Assembly: GCA_964415365.1 (NCBI GenBank)
Contig: CAYPYW010000041.1
Location: forward strand, 1 to 15,590
DNA: 15,590 bases
Direction of reading: 5' to 3'
Origin: Hydromicrobium sp964415365
GTDB taxonomy: Bacteria > Actinomycetota > Humimicrobiia > Humimicrobiales > Humimicrobiaceae
The stretch's first letter is position 1. Every line of letters starts with the position of its first letter. Positions 7,980 through 13,494 of the stretch are shown piece by piece. Position numbers and translations under genes: made by a program. Under the pieces are notes generated by a model. That model saw only the letters and a list, made by a program, of their open reading frames with translations, had not been told where the DNA came from and did not search any database.

Positions 7980-9287
7980 ATGATAAAGGAAAAAGTTCTT
8001 TTAGTTTTTGTAAGTTTTGATAATTTTAAAAAAAATACTACAGAGAAAAAACCATCATACTGCCGGGCTTTCAACGAAAATGTAGAAGAATTAAAGAACT
8101 TGACTGTTAGCGCCGGTGCCGAAGTTGAAGAGGTATTATACTGCAAACAGGATAAGCCAAATCCTAAATATTTCATAGGTACCGGTAAGTTAGAGGAAGT
8201 AAAAAATATCGTAGTTAATAAAGGAATAGAGCTGGTTATTTTCGATGAGGAAATTACCCCTACCCAGCAGAGGAATCTTCAACTAAAGCTTGACACAAAG
8301 GTTCTGGATAGAACCGCACTGATTCTGGATATTTTTGCCCAGAGGGCACACAGTAGTGAGGGAAAATTGCAAGTAGAATTAGCTCAAATGAATTATCTTC
8401 TTCCCAGATTAACTGGCAAAGGAGTTGAGCTTTCCAGATTAGGTGGTGGAATCGGCACCAGAGGTCCTGGTGAGACCAAGCTTGAGGTCGACAGGAGAAA
8501 AATAAGGAAGAGAATCAGCCAGCTCGAAAAGAAAATACACCAAATAGGCATACAGAGAGATACACAAAGAAAAAAGAGAGAAGAAAGAGATGTATTTCAA
8601 ATAGCACTGGTAGGGTATGCTAATAGTGGTAAAACCACACTTCTTAATTCTATTACTGATTCAGATGCTTATGTAGAAGACCGGCTTTTTTCTACTCTTG
8701 ATTCAACCACAAGGAAAATAAAAACATATTTCAGTTCAGAGGTTCTGATCTCAGACACAGTAGGATTTATAGAAAAATTGCCCCATCAGTTAATAGCATC
8801 CTTTAAGTCTACCCTGGAAGAAGTTAATAGATCAGATTTATTGCTGCTTATTGCTGATGTAAGCAAACCTGATTTTGAGAATAATATTTACAGCGTAAGA
8901 GAGGTATTGAAAGAAATCGATGCAGGTAAGAAGCCTATTATGCTGGTTTTTAACAAAATAGATAAATTAGGCAGTGAGGAACTTAAAAGTTTAAAAATAA
9001 AATATAAAGACGCAGTATTTATATCTGCTTTAAAAAGAAGTGGTTTCTCTGAGCTATATTCCAGGATAAAGGAAGTAATTGAAAGGAACTATTTAAACAT
9101 AGTTGTTAAAATTCCCTATAATGAGAATAAACTTTTTTCTTTCATCTATAATAACTGTCAGGTTCTGAAACGCAGAAATCTCGAGGACAGCGCTATATTG
9201 AATTTGTACGTTAATTCAAGATATTGTTCTGTATTATCCCGATACATATACAGAAGAAGAGAGAGTAGGGAAGCCAATGTTGTTTAA
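7980..9287 (+). CDS. hflX: GTPase HflX (ribosome-associated)
   Basis: HflX is a translational GTPase that binds the 50S subunit and splits stalled ribosomes during stress. The N-terminal HflX domain contains KYFIGTGKLEE, FDEEITPTQQRNL and the glycine-rich linker LSRLGGGIGTRGPGETKLEVDRR. The GTPase domain has the P-loop GYANSGKTT (212-220), DTVGFI (259-264) and NKID. Length is 435 aa. It begins 25 nt after dapL without an obvious Shine-Dalgarno sequence and ends convergently with lexA, overlapping by 4 nt. The hflX-lexA adjacency is also seen in actinobacterial genomes. Confidence 0.96.
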   Translation: MIKEKVLLVFVSFDNFKKNTTEKKPSYCRAFNENVEELKNLTVSAGAEVEEVLYCKQDKPNPKYFIGTGKLEEVKNIVVNKGIELVIFDEEITPTQQRNLQLKLDTKVLDRTALILDIFAQRAHSSEGKLQVELAQMNYLLPRLTGKGVELSRLGGGIGTRGPGETKLEVDRRKIRKRISQLEKKIHQIGIQRDTQRKKREERDVFQIALVGYANSGKTTLLNSITDSDAYVEDRLFSTLDSTTRKIKTYFSSEVLISDTVGFIEKLPHQLIASFKSTLEEVNRSDLLLLIADVSKPDFENNIYSVREVLKEIDAGKKPIMLVFNKIDKLGSEELKSLKIKYKDAVFISALKRSGFSELYSRIKEVIERNYLNIVVKIPYNENKLFSFIYNNCQVLKRRNLEDSAILNLYVNSRYCSVLSRYIYRRRESREANVV

Positions 9288-9913
9288 AAATATTTTCTAA
9301 TTACTCCTATTACTTTTCCAAGTATTTTCACATCGTCTACTACAATTGGCTCCATATAATCATTTTCAGGCATTAATTTTATCTTCTTATCAGTCTTAAA
9401 AAATCTTTTTACTGTGGCTTCATCTTCCAGCAAAGCTACGATTATTTCCCCGTTTATGGCATTATCCTGTTTCCTTACCACGATATAATCCCTGTCCAGT
9501 ATACCTGCATTAACCATACTATCTCCTCTTACATGAAGAATGAATACTTCTTTTTTTCCTTTCACAAAATCAGATGTAAGAGGAAAATAATCTTCAATGT
9601 TTTCATCTGCTAAAATAGGTCTTCCGGCTCTTATATTTCCGACTACGGGAATATACACCAGATTATTAAATCCATGATCGACTGTTTCGTCTTCCTGCCT
9701 TGGCAGAAGGGAAATGGCACGTGGTTTAGATGGATTTCTTTTAAGATACCCCTTTGCTTCAAGTTTTTTTAAATGGGAGTGTACTGTTGCTGAGGAGCTG
9801 AGATTAACTGCTTTGGCTATTTCTCTTACAGAGGGCGGATACCCGGATTCTTTTATCTTCTTATTGATAAACTTTAGTATTCTTTCCTGTCTGGCACTGA
9901 TATTCTCATCCAT
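9284..9913 (-). CDS. lexA: LexA SOS repressor
   Basis: LexA represses DNA-damage genes and cleaves itself when RecA filaments form. The N-terminal winged helix-turn-helix spans about residues 5-65 (RQERILKFI, PPSVREIAKAVNLSSSATVHSHL). The autocleavage bond is A96-G97 in IRAGRPI, and the Ser-Lys dyad is S132 (RGDSMV) and K169 (ATVKRFF), so the repressor looks fully functional. Length is 209 aa. The ATG has no clear Shine-Dalgarno sequence. A promoter (TTGCCT-N17-TATAAT) lies 50-78 nt upstream and is overlapped by a LexA box at 9989-10002, so autoregulation is likely. It converges on hflX and is followed upstream by ilvC on the same strand. Confidence 0.97.
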   Translation of the reverse strand: MDENISARQERILKFINKKIKESGYPPSVREIAKAVNLSSSATVHSHLKKLEAKGYLKRNPSKPRAISLLPRQEDETVDHGFNNLVYIPVVGNIRAGRPILADENIEDYFPLTSDFVKGKKEVFILHVRGDSMVNAGILDRDYIVVRKQDNAINGEIIVALLEDEATVKRFFKTDKKIKLMPENDYMEPIVVDDVKILGKVIGVIRKYF

Positions 9914-9962
9914 GATTTATTAGAATAAATAATGTTATTATTTAATTTTCATCATTTGGGCA

Positions 9963-9991
9963 ATTATAGCAAAAAAGTAAATTAAAGGCAA
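9963..9991 (-). promoter_or_regulatory. lexA promoter candidate
   Basis: Read on the minus strand, TTGCCT (9991-9986) and a perfect TATAAT (9968-9963) are 17 nt apart, about 50 nt before the lexA ATG. The -35 hexamer overlaps the LexA box at 9989-10002 by three bases. Binding there would block RNA polymerase, as expected for lexA autoregulation. Confidence 0.65.
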
Positions 9992-10010
9992 ACATAAGTT
10001 CGCCTTTAAT
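9981..10010 (-). terminator. Hairpin around the LexA box; possible ilvC terminator
   Basis: The 30 bases form a 13-bp stem with one G-U pair around a 4-nt TTAT loop. The outer nine pairs (ATTAAAGGC with GCCTTTAAT) lie outside the LexA box, which fills the centre. On the minus strand TTAC and then six T follow, so the hairpin could end the ilvC transcript 12 nt after its stop codon. The gap before the T run makes this a weak terminator candidate. Confidence 0.5.
9989..10002 (-). promoter_or_regulatory. LexA (SOS) box of lexA
   Basis: The minus strand reads CGAACTTATGTTTG. It matches the box at 11211-11224 (CGAACATATGTTTG) in 13 of 14 positions and fits the Gram-positive and actinobacterial SOS consensus (CGAAC-N4-GTTYG). 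It overlaps the -35 element of lexA, so it is probably the autoregulatory operator. Confidence 0.75.
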
Positions 10011-10022
10011 AATTCTGATTAT

Positions 10023-11024
10023 TTATTCTTCTTCTTTCTTAATCCAGGTCATCATTTTTCGGAGCTCTTTACCGACTTTTTCTATAAGGTGATTTTCTTC
10101 CTCTTTTTTGATTGCATTATATACCGGCCTGCCAGCTTCATTTTCCAGTATCCATTCTCTGGCAAAAGCGCCACTCTGGATATCTTTCAGTATTTTTTTC
10201 ATATTTTTTCTTGTCTCGCTGGTAATAACCTCCTTGCCTTTTACCATGTCACCATATTCTGCGGTATCACTTATAGAGTATCTCATCCAGGATATCCCGC
10301 CTTCATATATCATATCTACTATTAACTTCAATTCATTTAATACCTCAAAATATGCAATCTCCGGCTGGTATCCGGCTTCAACCAGTGTTTCAAATCCGGC
10401 TCTTATAAGCTCGGTTGTGCCCCCGCAGAGGACGGCCTGCTCTCCGAAAAGATCTGTTTCTGTTTCTTCTTTGAAAGTTGTGGTAATTATTCCTACCCTT
10501 CCGGCACCCAGCGCTTTTGCATAGGCAAGGCAATATTGCTTGGCCTTTTTTGAGTAGTCCTGATAGACGGCAATGATTACCGGAACTCCGCTGTTTTCTG
10601 TATACATTCTCCTTACAATATGGCCGGGTCCCTTGGGAGCAATCATTATAACATCAATATCTTCCCTGGGGATAATTTGATTGAAATGAATATTAAAGCC
10701 ATGGGCAAAGCAGAGTATATTTCCTTTATCAAGGTTTGGTTCTATATATTTATAATAGATCTTTTTCTGCAAGTTATCGGGTACTAAAATCATTATAATA
10801 TCAGCCATTTTTGAAGCACTGTCGGTAGTGTAAACTTCAAAACCTTTTTCTTTGGCCATGTTCCATGGTTTGCCTCCTTCAATTTCACCTACAATCACGT
10901 CCATTCCGCTGTCTCTTAAGTTCTGAGCATGTGCATGTCCCTGGCTACCGTATCCGATTATCGCTATTTTCTTTCCTTTTAATACATTCATATCAATATC
11001 TTTGTCATAATGAATTTCTGCCAT
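10023..11024 (-). CDS. ilvC: Ketol-acid reductoisomerase, possibly NADH-preferring
   Basis: IlvC isomerises and reduces acetolactate or acetohydroxybutyrate in valine, isoleucine and leucine synthesis, using Mg2+ and a nicotinamide cofactor. It is a class I enzyme of 333 aa. It has the Rossmann motif GYGSQGHAHAQNLRDSG (24-40), AHGFNI, MIAPKGPGH, the acidic metal site DLFGEQAVLCGG and FEVLNELKLIVD. In the cofactor-specificity loop, the usual V-G-L-R-x-G-x-x-S is V45-G-E-I-E-G-G-K-P53. The basic residue and the serine that normally hold the NADPH phosphate are missing and acidic residues are present, which suggests NADH use. GAGGAGGAATT gives a strong ribosome binding site. No ilvB, ilvN or leu genes are adjacent; the gene stands alone between lexA and the SOS LysM gene. 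Confidence 0.97.
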   Translation of the reverse strand: MAEIHYDKDIDMNVLKGKKIAIIGYGSQGHAHAQNLRDSGMDVIVGEIEGGKPWNMAKEKGFEVYTTDSASKMADIIMILVPDNLQKKIYYKYIEPNLDKGNILCFAHGFNIHFNQIIPREDIDVIMIAPKGPGHIVRRMYTENSGVPVIIAVYQDYSKKAKQYCLAYAKALGAGRVGIITTTFKEETETDLFGEQAVLCGGTTELIRAGFETLVEAGYQPEIAYFEVLNELKLIVDMIYEGGISWMRYSISDTAEYGDMVKGKEVITSETRKNMKKILKDIQSGAFAREWILENEAGRPVYNAIKKEEENHLIEKVGKELRKMMTWIKKEEE

Positions 11025-11175
11025 AATTCCTCCTCTTTGTATTTATTGTCTAAATTAATCATAGTCGGGTAGGGGACTGTGTAAATGATTTATTTTATAT
11101 TCTAACAAATAACTAAAAAAAGTTATATAAAAATTGAATAATACCTGGGAAAATTTAGAAATTTTTAATTTTCTA

Positions 11176-11205
11176 TTGACACAAACATATGTTCGGTAGT
11201 ATTAT
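11176..11205 (+). promoter_or_regulatory. Promoter of the SOS LysM gene
   Basis: A consensus TTGACA at 11176-11181 and TATTAT at 11200-11205 are 18 nt apart. One LexA box fills the spacer and a second begins 6 nt after the -10 element, over the expected start site. This is a strong promoter laid out for tight repression. Confidence 0.8.
11182..11195 (+). promoter_or_regulatory. LexA (SOS) box 1
   Basis: CAAACATATGTTCG differs at one position from the perfect palindrome CGAACATATGTTCG. It lies inside the -35/-10 spacer of the LysM gene promoter. Confidence 0.85.
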
Positions 11206-11210
11206 TGTGA

Positions 11211-11224
11211 CGAACATATGTTTG
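11211..11224 (+). promoter_or_regulatory. LexA (SOS) box 2
   Basis: CGAACATATGTTTG is the mirror variant of box 1, again one mismatch from the perfect palindrome. Its centre is 29 bp from that of box 1, near three helical turns, so two LexA dimers could bind the same face. It covers the expected transcription start. Confidence 0.85.
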
Positions 11225-11290
11225 CTTAGAAAAAATAGTGAAGAATATCATCGATTAGACAAATTAGTAGGGAGGCAAGAAGAGTTGAAA

Positions 11291-11590
11291 ATGATTAGGA
11301 TAAATGTAAAAAAGATATTTTTATATATTCTTATAATAATCGTAGTATTTCTGGTCATAACTGCATTCTATTATAATAGACACAAATTTAGTGGTGTAAG
11401 TACAATAAGATATGCAAGAGTAAGTCTGGAACACGAAACCAGTTTAAGTGAACTTGCAAATAAATATTATTCCAATAATGAAGCTAAAGCAAAATTTGTA
11501 AGTGAGATCAAGAAAGTAAATAACATAGATCCTTCTGATTACATCCCCGGAAATTCAACTATAATTATTCCTATAATCGAATTTGAATAG
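11291..11590 (+). CDS. YneA-like SOS cell-division inhibitor (TM + LysM)
   Basis: The 99-aa product has one N-terminal membrane helix (about residues 9-28) and an extracellular LysM-like domain (about 42-95: ETSLSELANKYY...VNNID...IPGNSTIIIP). That is the layout of YneA of Bacillus and of the LysM division suppressors near actinobacterial lexA (Rv2719c in M. tuberculosis). Members of this group delay septation during DNA damage. Two LexA boxes and a consensus promoter lie just upstream. The frame stays open to an ATG at 11189, but that codon lies inside LexA box 1 and before the transcription start. ATG 11291, or TTG 11285 spaced 9 nt behind AGGGAGG (11269-11275), is therefore the real start. 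The function is inferred from architecture plus SOS control; sequence similarity within this family is low. Confidence 0.82.
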   Translation: MIRINVKKIFLYILIIIVVFLVITAFYYNRHKFSGVSTIRYARVSLEHETSLSELANKYYSNNEAKAKFVSEIKKVNNIDPSDYIPGNSTIIIPIIEFE

Positions 11591-11611
11591 TATAATTTGT
11601 ATAATTTAAAG

Positions 11612-11634
11612 GCACTTTTAAGGAAATTAAGTGC
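11612..11634. repeat. Small inverted repeat between the LysM gene and dut
   Basis: GCACTT (11612-11617) pairs with AAGTGC (11629-11634) across 11 nt. No T run follows on either strand, so I do not call it a terminator. It could be a weak RNA hairpin in the leader of dut. Confidence 0.35.
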
Positions 11635-11677
11635 TAAACATATATTAGAGGACGTTTTAAATAATATTTTCACATAA

Positions 11678-12109
11678 ATGATAACCGTTAAGATAAAAAT
11701 ACTTGATAAATCAATTCCTGTACCACAGTATGCTCATGCTGGCGATGCCGGCCTGGATCTTTACAGCGCTTCTGACTGTGACCTGAAGCCATTCGAAAGA
11801 AAAAAGATACCTACTGGTATAAAAGTGTCTATACCAGAGGGTTATGCAGGCTTTGTTCAGCCCAGATCGGGATTAGCTTTAAAAAGTGGTATAGGTATGG
11901 TTAATGCACCTGGCCTTATTGATTCCGGATACAGAGGAGAAATCTGTGCTATTCTTATAAATTATGACCCGCATAACACTTTTCATATAAAAAAAGGCGA
12001 CAAAATCTGCCAGATGGTAATTAAAAAAATCGAAGAAGTTAAGTTACAGATAGTCGAAGAATTAGATGAATCCGGCAGGGGAGAGGGCGGCTTCGGAAGC
12101 ACCGGTTAA
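11678..12109 (+). CDS. dut: dUTP diphosphatase
   Basis: Dut hydrolyses dUTP to dUMP and pyrophosphate. This keeps uracil out of DNA and supplies the thymidylate precursor. All five motifs of the trimeric family are present: AGDAGLDLYS (21-30), PRSGLALK (62-69), NAPGLIDSGYRGEI (76-89, with the catalytic Asp in IDSGYRGE), GDKICQMVI (107-115) and the C-terminal arm RGEGGFGSTG (134-143). At 143 aa it is complete. The ATG at 11678 is preceded in frame by a stop at 11675, which fixes the start. AGAGGA lies about 25 nt upstream, too far for a normal ribosome binding site. It follows the SOS LysM gene by 87 nt and may be co-transcribed, which would place it partly under SOS control. Confidence 0.97.
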   Translation: MITVKIKILDKSIPVPQYAHAGDAGLDLYSASDCDLKPFERKKIPTGIKVSIPEGYAGFVQPRSGLALKSGIGMVNAPGLIDSGYRGEICAILINYDPHNTFHIKKGDKICQMVIKKIEEVKLQIVEELDESGRGEGGFGSTG

Positions 12110-12131
12110 TTGAGGAAAAAATCAAATTAGT

Positions 12132-12351
12132 TTGAAGTGTCGAATTAATAATCCTAATGATTTGTATAAGGTGTATTCAAGTATTACTTTAAGGATGTGG
12201 ATAAAAAAATATAGAGGATTATTTAAAGTTCCTGGAGGATCCGGATAAATATTATACGAGTGCGATTTTAAGTATGGTGAATGATTGCAAGGATTATATA
12301 AAAGTATCAAGGTTTAAGAAAGATAAGGAATGTATGAATATTAGGGATTAG
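12132..12351 (+). pseudogene. Frameshifted ORF remnant of unknown family
   Basis: Two frames read as one protein-like chain if one A is removed from the A7 run at 12203-12209. The first part reads LKCRINNPNDLYKVYSS and then ITLRMWIK. After the run the other frame continues with IEDYLKFLEDPDKYY, TSAILSMVNDCKDYIKVSRF and KKDKECMNIRD, ending at the stop 12349-12351. The second part has normal amino-acid composition and no start codon near its beginning. I do not recognise the family. It ends against the convergent membrane-protein gene (stop codons overlap). A decayed gene is the likeliest reading; a sequencing indel is possible. Confidence 0.4.
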
Positions 12352-12725
12352 CGATCATAAAAGTCAATAATTTCTCCTTCTTTATCCTCTAAATATTTGA
12401 AATCATCATATTTTAATAGTCTTTTTTTAATAAAACCATATCCAAGAGCGCTAAGAACATTAGGTGATGCAATCCAATGTATTTCTTCATTATCTTTATA
12501 TCTTTTATCTAATAAATATAAACCATCAATTGTTTTATCAAATTTAACTAAGTCAAATGTTAAGCCAATATTTCTGTAAGGAAATAGTTTTTTGTATTTA
12601 TTAATGATTTTATATCTTAATGATTTATTCTTGATATATCTAAAGCCACCAAAACCAGCTGCAAAAAGGCCAATACCACCAAAAATATAATAGAAGACTT
12701 CGAAATATTTAATTAGAAAGTCCAT
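12348..12725 (-). CDS. Small single-pass membrane protein, hypothetical
   Basis: I do not recognise this 125-aa protein. It has one hydrophobic helix near the N-terminus (about residues 8-28, rich in F, G and A), followed by a basic stretch (RYIKNKSLRYKIINKYKK) and a soluble, charged C-terminal domain. By the positive-inside rule that domain is probably cytoplasmic. AAGGAGA ends 5-6 nt before the ATG, a strong ribosome binding site, and a promoter candidate (TTGTAT-N17-TATAAG) lies upstream at 12754-12782. It therefore looks like an expressed gene. It is the last of three same-strand genes, after the 59-aa membrane protein and the XRE-like remnant, in an accessory region. Confidence 0.65.
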   Translation of the reverse strand: MDFLIKYFEVFYYIFGGIGLFAAGFGGFRYIKNKSLRYKIINKYKKLFPYRNIGLTFDLVKFDKTIDGLYLLDKRYKDNEEIHWIASPNVLSALGYGFIKKRLLKYDDFKYLEDKEGEIIDFYDR

Positions 12726-12753
12726 TATTTCTCCTTAAGTTTTATTTTTTTGT

Positions 12754-12782
12754 CTTATATATTTATCATATTAAATATACAA
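12754..12782 (-). promoter_or_regulatory. Promoter candidate for the 125-aa membrane protein
   Basis: On the minus strand, TTGTAT (12782-12777) and TATAAG (12759-12754) are separated by 17 nt, about 28 nt upstream of the ATG. The region is very AT-rich, so chance matches are likely. Confidence 0.4.
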
Positions 12783-12833
12783 ACAGCTTCTATATATTTC
12801 TTTCCTATAGTTATTATATTAAGTGAGAGTTTT

Positions 12834-13013
12834 TTATTTAGCTTTAGATTTCCTGGTTAATATAACTGCACAGACTATAATTACTACACCAATTAAGAAC
12901 CAAGGATGTGAAAGCAATCCTTCGATAGTGCCAATAATCATGCCAGTAATCAGAGGTATGCCAATAAATAAACTGCCTAATATAAATAGTAGTATTATTG
13001 TGAGCCTTATCAA
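12834..13013 (-). CDS. Small two-helix membrane protein, hypothetical
   Basis: The product is a 59-aa, almost entirely hydrophobic peptide with two predicted membrane helices (roughly residues 3-30 and 37-55) and a basic tail ending RKSKAK. I do not recognise a family. The longer frame opens with an ATG at 13022-13020, but AAGGAG directly abuts that ATG with no spacer. The TTG at 13013 lies 9 nt after the AAGGAG and is the more likely start. It is on the same strand as the flanking XRE-like remnant and the 125-aa membrane protein. Small two-helix proteins next to XRE regulators can be toxins, immunity proteins or holin-like proteins, but nothing here decides between these. Confidence 0.5.
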   Translation of the reverse strand: MIRLTIILLFILGSLFIGIPLITGMIIGTIEGLLSHPWFLIGVVIIVCAVILTRKSKAK

Positions 13014-13034
13014 ATTGATCATCTCCTTTTTGGT

Positions 13035-13068
13035 ATTAATATTGATGACTTTATGAATAAATATTAAT
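13035..13068. repeat. AT-only inverted repeat
   Basis: ATTAATATT (13035-13043) is mirrored by AATATTAAT (13060-13068) across 16 nt. It spans the XRE-like stop codon and the gap before the small membrane protein. No T run follows, and the stem contains only A and T, so its meaning is uncertain. Confidence 0.3.
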
Positions 13069-13380
13069 TAAGTTTCTTTTTTATATTTCTTACTTTGTTT
13101 TAAGCAGTAATCTAAAAATTCACGATTGTTATTAATGTAACAAAGTAATTTATTTAATCTATGTTCATAAAAATAATCTGGTGTTACATGGAAAAAGTCT
13201 GATATCTTTTTTATAACTTCATCTGATGGGGGATTGGCTCTACGTCTGTTGGCTAGAGCGTTTATAGTAGCTTCTAATATCCCTGTGGCCATTGCGATCT
13301 TTTCCATAAGATATATCTCCATTTTCTTTTTTAAGCTTGTAAAAAGCGTCAGAGAAGTCATCATAGGTAACGTTTGGCAT
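13068..13380 (-). pseudogene. XRE-family helix-turn-helix regulator, frameshifted
   Basis: The long open frame has an odd N-terminus, but another frame supplies a better one. ATG 13380, behind GAGGTG at a 6-nt spacing, reads MPNVTYDDFSDAFYKLKKEN and then GDISYGK. One base is then surplus in the A4 run (13303-13300). After it the main frame continues with IAMATGILEATINALANRRR and ends at 13068. Joined, the product is 103 aa (313 nt, exactly one base too many) and shows a typical helix-turn-helix followed by SDEVIKKISDFFHVTPDYFYEHRLNK. That tail is common in XRE regulators of actinobacterial and other Gram-positive mobile regions. It is either a recent pseudogene or an indel error; a programmed shift is unlikely because no slippery site is evident. 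Confidence 0.6.
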
Positions 13381-13426
13381 GTAACACACCTCATAAAATA
13401 TAGTTTATAATATTTATTTGTAAATA

Positions 13427-13455
13427 ATGATAGCATGATATTTGTATTTTGTTAA
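13427..13455 (-). promoter_or_regulatory. Promoter candidate for the XRE-like gene
   Basis: On the minus strand, TGTTAACA contains a TTAACA-like -35 hexamer. Seventeen nt later comes TATCAT (13432-13427), about 46 nt before ATG 13380. It diverges from the strong + strand promoter at 13466-13494. Confidence 0.4.
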
Positions 13456-13465
13456 AAAATAATTA

Positions 13466-13494
13466 TTGACATAAAAAATACGGTACTGTAGTAT
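13466..13494 (+). promoter_or_regulatory. Strong promoter divergent from the XRE-like gene
   Basis: A consensus TTGACA (13466-13471) and TAGTAT (13489-13494) are 17 nt apart. A palindrome TACT-GT-AGTA (13484-13493) overlaps the -10 element and could be the operator of the XRE-like regulator, as in divergent phage-type control regions. Confidence 0.55.
13484..13493. promoter_or_regulatory. Operator candidate over the divergent promoter
   Basis: TACTGTAGTA is a perfect 4+2+4 inverted repeat that overlaps the first five bases of the TAGTAT hexamer. A repressor bound there would block rightward transcription. The XRE-like protein is the obvious but untested candidate. Confidence 0.35.

Noticed and set aside
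10089..10524. Two + strand ORFs inside ilvC
   Set aside because: They are antisense shadows of a complete, highly conserved gene.
11189..11290. Longer 133-aa version of the LysM protein starting at ATG 11189
   Set aside because: That ATG lies inside LexA box 1 and upstream of the predicted transcription start; the ribosome binding site is at 11269-11275.
11612..11634. Terminator between the LysM gene and dut
   Set aside because: The stem has only 6-7 pairs and no T run follows, so it was kept only as a small inverted repeat.
12122..12310. 62-aa ORF on the minus strand
   Set aside because: It is antisense to the more protein-like frameshifted chain on the + strand and lacks a ribosome binding site.
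12823..13056. 77-aa hydrophobic ORF on the + strand
   Set aside because: It lies opposite the small membrane protein gene, which has AAGGAG at a suitable spacing. The + frame has no ribosome binding site and its hydrophobicity mirrors the other strand.
13381..13436. Upstream start of the XRE-like frame giving a 122-aa protein
   Set aside because: No ribosome binding site is present and the N-terminus is unlike any regulator. The other frame from ATG 13380 has a good site and a normal sequence, which points to a frameshift.
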